Positions 5,000-6,385 of a stretch of DNA of 6,385 bases are shown piece after piece (within the stretch, counting starts at the first letter, position 1; each line of letters begins with the position of its first letter). A program made the translations under genes and the position numbers. Where the stretch lies: NCBI GenBank assembly GCA_023429275.1, contig JAEYWB010000807.1:1-6385 (forward strand), read 5' to 3'. Source of the DNA: Planctomycetota bacterium. GTDB lineage: Bacteria > Planctomycetota > Planctomycetia > Planctomycetales > Planctomycetaceae. The notes below the pieces were generated by a model that was not told the DNA's origin, searched no databases, and saw only the letters and a program-made list of their open reading frames with translations.

Positions 5000-5319
5000 G
5001 TTGTCTCACAGAAAACAGATCGGCCCCGCCAGCGGCATTTCTTGCCGATGGTCACGTGGCGCCTCACGGTTTTCCCGACCCGCCAGGTCTTCTAACCGGG
5101 CGGGGTGCCGCACCAATAGATCGACGGCAGGAGAGGGGAACTTGATCGATTCTTCCGCCCCGTAAGGGATCGCTTCGGCCGTTCTGCGGCGGTGTCCCAG
5201 ATTGACTCAAGTCCGGACACGGCGCGGAGGTCGATCCGGGACAGATCCGGCGCGAAGCGACTTAATCGACGACTGCAGCAACCTCGGCCTCCTGCGAATG
5301 GTCGTGGACGCATAGACGA

Positions 5320-6385
5320 CTACTTCGCCGCGAGGGTCTCGATCAGCGAGTCGATCTCCTCCTTCGAGAGTGTCCGCGAGGTGGTGATCAGCATCTTTCG
5401 AAGATGGCTGGCTGCTTCGTGCGTTCCACCCGGGAAACCGATGTTGCCCAGCGGGCCGATACTTGTCGCCAGGGGAGTTCCGCCGGCATCGAAGATCGAG
5501 TGGCAGGGGAAGCCGTGTTCGCTGAACCCGAGTGTTTTGCTCAGCTCGCTGCCGTGCACATCGAGAGCCCCGTCGAAACGGAACAAGACATAGTCCTTCT
5601 CGAGAAGCTCCCGGTGGTCGTCGATCCAGCGAGAGAGCAGAAAGCAGGGGCCGCACCGGGATCCTCCGACTCGCGCCCAGATGCGGCGGCCGGTGCGCTT
5701 CGCCTCGGCGAGCGCCGCGTCATACCCCTCCCGGGCGTCCAGCTTCGGGGGAAGGTGCCGTCGCAGGAACTCGATTCCCTGGCCGATCGCCTCCAGGTCG
5801 TCCCGTGGCTCGAGCGAGCGCCGGCCGAGCTCCTTTCCGTCTTCGTCAAGAATCGCCAGAAACACCGTTCCGGCGTCCGGCAGCGGCCAGTTCCGTGCTG
5901 TCAGGAAGGCGCGCGATTTCGGACTCGTGGCGGCCTCGGGGCCGCTGATCTCTCTCGGATAGAAGGAATAGATGTCTTCGACGTTGTCTCCGTCGAGGAA
6001 ACGCTTCAGAAAGGCCTGCGGAGCTTCGCCTTCCCCCGTGATCGCCACGAGCGTGTGAAGCCCCGACAGACGAGCGTCGCGGATGACCAGCGGCAAGGCG
6101 ATCTCGGGCGGCCGTCGAGCCGGCGGCGATTTCGCCGGCAGGTGAAACACCTCCGCGGGCCGGATCTCTCCCGGTTCGAGCCACCTCTCCTCCCAGAGTG
6201 AGGCCACGGTTTTTCCCGGCTGGTCGACGATAATCGTCAATTCGGTCCGCTGCGGCGTCCGGGGGAATGTGAACCGGCCTTCAGCGTCGGTCGTCGTCTC
6301 GCGCTGGGCGAACGCGTCGACGACCGCACGGTCCGATCGGAACCCGGCCTCGCGCCCGCGGTCCGTGAGCCGGCCGCGGAGAACG
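5320..6385 (-). CDS. Thioredoxin-fold protein with carboxypeptidase-regulatory-like domain (5' end cut by window)
   Basis: The frame is open to the right edge, so only the C-terminal 354 residues are visible. The first part has VLRGRLTDRG near the edge and TDAEGRFTFPRTPQ just after, the pattern of a carboxypeptidase-regulatory-like beta-sandwich repeat. A middle region of about 150 residues is unassigned. The last 135 residues form a thioredoxin-like domain. It has helix YDAALAEAKRTGRRIWARVGG, redox motif CGPC (codons 5655-5644), then FLLSRWIDDHRELLEKDYVLFRFD. The GFPCHSIFDAGG segment follows, with the cis-Pro position and a third Cys right after the Pro. Such proteins are usually exported in planctomycetes, with a signal peptide that would lie outside the window. 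The role is probably thiol-disulphide chemistry or a structural redoxin. A TTG at 6240 could be mistaken for a start, but the domain clearly continues upstream of it and reads Leu there. Confidence 0.88.
   Translation of the reverse strand, partial: VLRGRLTDRGREAGFRSDRAVVDAFAQRETTTDAEGRFTFPRTPQRTELTIIVDQPGKTVASLWEERWLEPGEIRPAEVFHLPAKSPPARRPPEIALPLVIRDARLSGLHTLVAITGEGEAPQAFLKRFLDGDNVEDIYSFYPREISGPEAATSPKSRAFLTARNWPLPDAGTVFLAILDEDGKELGRRSLEPRDDLEAIGQGIEFLRRHLPPKLDAREGYDAALAEAKRTGRRIWARVGGSRCGPCFLLSRWIDDHRELLEKDYVLFRFDGALDVHGSELSKTLGFSEHGFPCHSIFDAGGTPLATSIGPLGNIGFPGGTHEAASHLRKMLITTSRTLSKEEIDSLIETLAAK

Larger units (their letters stand above)
4951..5319. other. 369-bp spacer between the thioredoxin-domain gene and the 73-aa gene
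   Basis: Apart from the ribosome site and inverted repeat next to the 73-aa gene, I see no gene, tRNA or mobile element here. Small stems such as GGTG-CCG-CACC at 5104-5114 and a GTGTCC/GGACAC pairing at 5192-5220 are within what chance gives. No convincing terminator follows the gene ending at 5320. The short open frames in both directions are motif-free. Confidence 0.5.

Noticed and set aside
5092..5313. Minus-strand 73-codon open frame between the last two genes
   Set aside because: Arg/Ser/Pro-rich composition, no motif and no good ribosome site; it looks like random GC-rich DNA.
5404..6201. A 265-codon plus-strand open frame
   Set aside because: It is a shadow of the thioredoxin-domain gene, which carries CGPC and GFP motifs on the other strand.
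6238..6240. TTG as start of the thioredoxin-domain gene
   Set aside because: The frame stays open to the window edge and the upstream residues (TDAEGRFTF) form a recognisable domain strand, so the TTG is an internal Leu.

Overview
The window looks like a piece of a planctomycete chromosome. It is GC-rich. The secreted beta-propeller protein carries the Trp-rich 'DWPWWRGPSRDGHA' block that is very common in Planctomycetota. It also has a Uma2-family nuclease, short single-RRM proteins (one with a Gly/Arg tail) and a thioredoxin-fold protein fused to a carboxypeptidase-regulatory-like domain. All of these are frequent in that phylum. The phylum call is inference from gene content; no rRNA or phylogenetic marker is present.

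Layout, left to right. (1) 1-852, minus strand: two tandem single-RRM RNA-binding protein genes. The left one runs off the window edge in its Gly-rich tail. The 210-bp spacer between them holds two inverted repeats in the leader of the left gene. (2) 853-1617: 765 bp with no convincing gene, but with a strong 11-bp hairpin at 1324-1352 and a low-complexity purine-rich patch. (3) 1618-3546, plus strand: an exported PQQ-like beta-propeller protein followed by a cytosolic GNAT N-acetyltransferase. (4) 3564-4265, minus strand: a Uma2/DUF820 PD-(D/E)XK-fold protein, tail-to-tail with the acetyltransferase and only 17 bp away. (5) 4266-4728: a spacer with several GC-rich inverted repeats. (6) 4729-4950, minus strand: a small conserved-looking 73-aa protein of unknown function with a strong Shine-Dalgarno. 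It has perfect inverted repeats just upstream, inside and downstream. (7) 4951-5319: a spacer with no gene seen. (8) 5320-6385, minus strand: the C-terminal 354 residues of a protein with a carboxypeptidase-regulatory-like domain and a CGPC thioredoxin domain. Its N-terminus lies beyond the window.

The genes do not form one pathway. The two RRM genes may act together as RNA chaperones, and the propeller and acetyltransferase genes may be co-transcribed; otherwise this is a mixed housekeeping/accessory stretch. I see no CRISPR array, transposase, tRNA, rRNA, phage module or recognised defence system. The points most worth a second look are the unexplained hairpins in the gene-free stretches, the 73-aa gene with its surrounding palindromes, and the second RRM protein, which lacks a canonical RNP1 aromatic residue.
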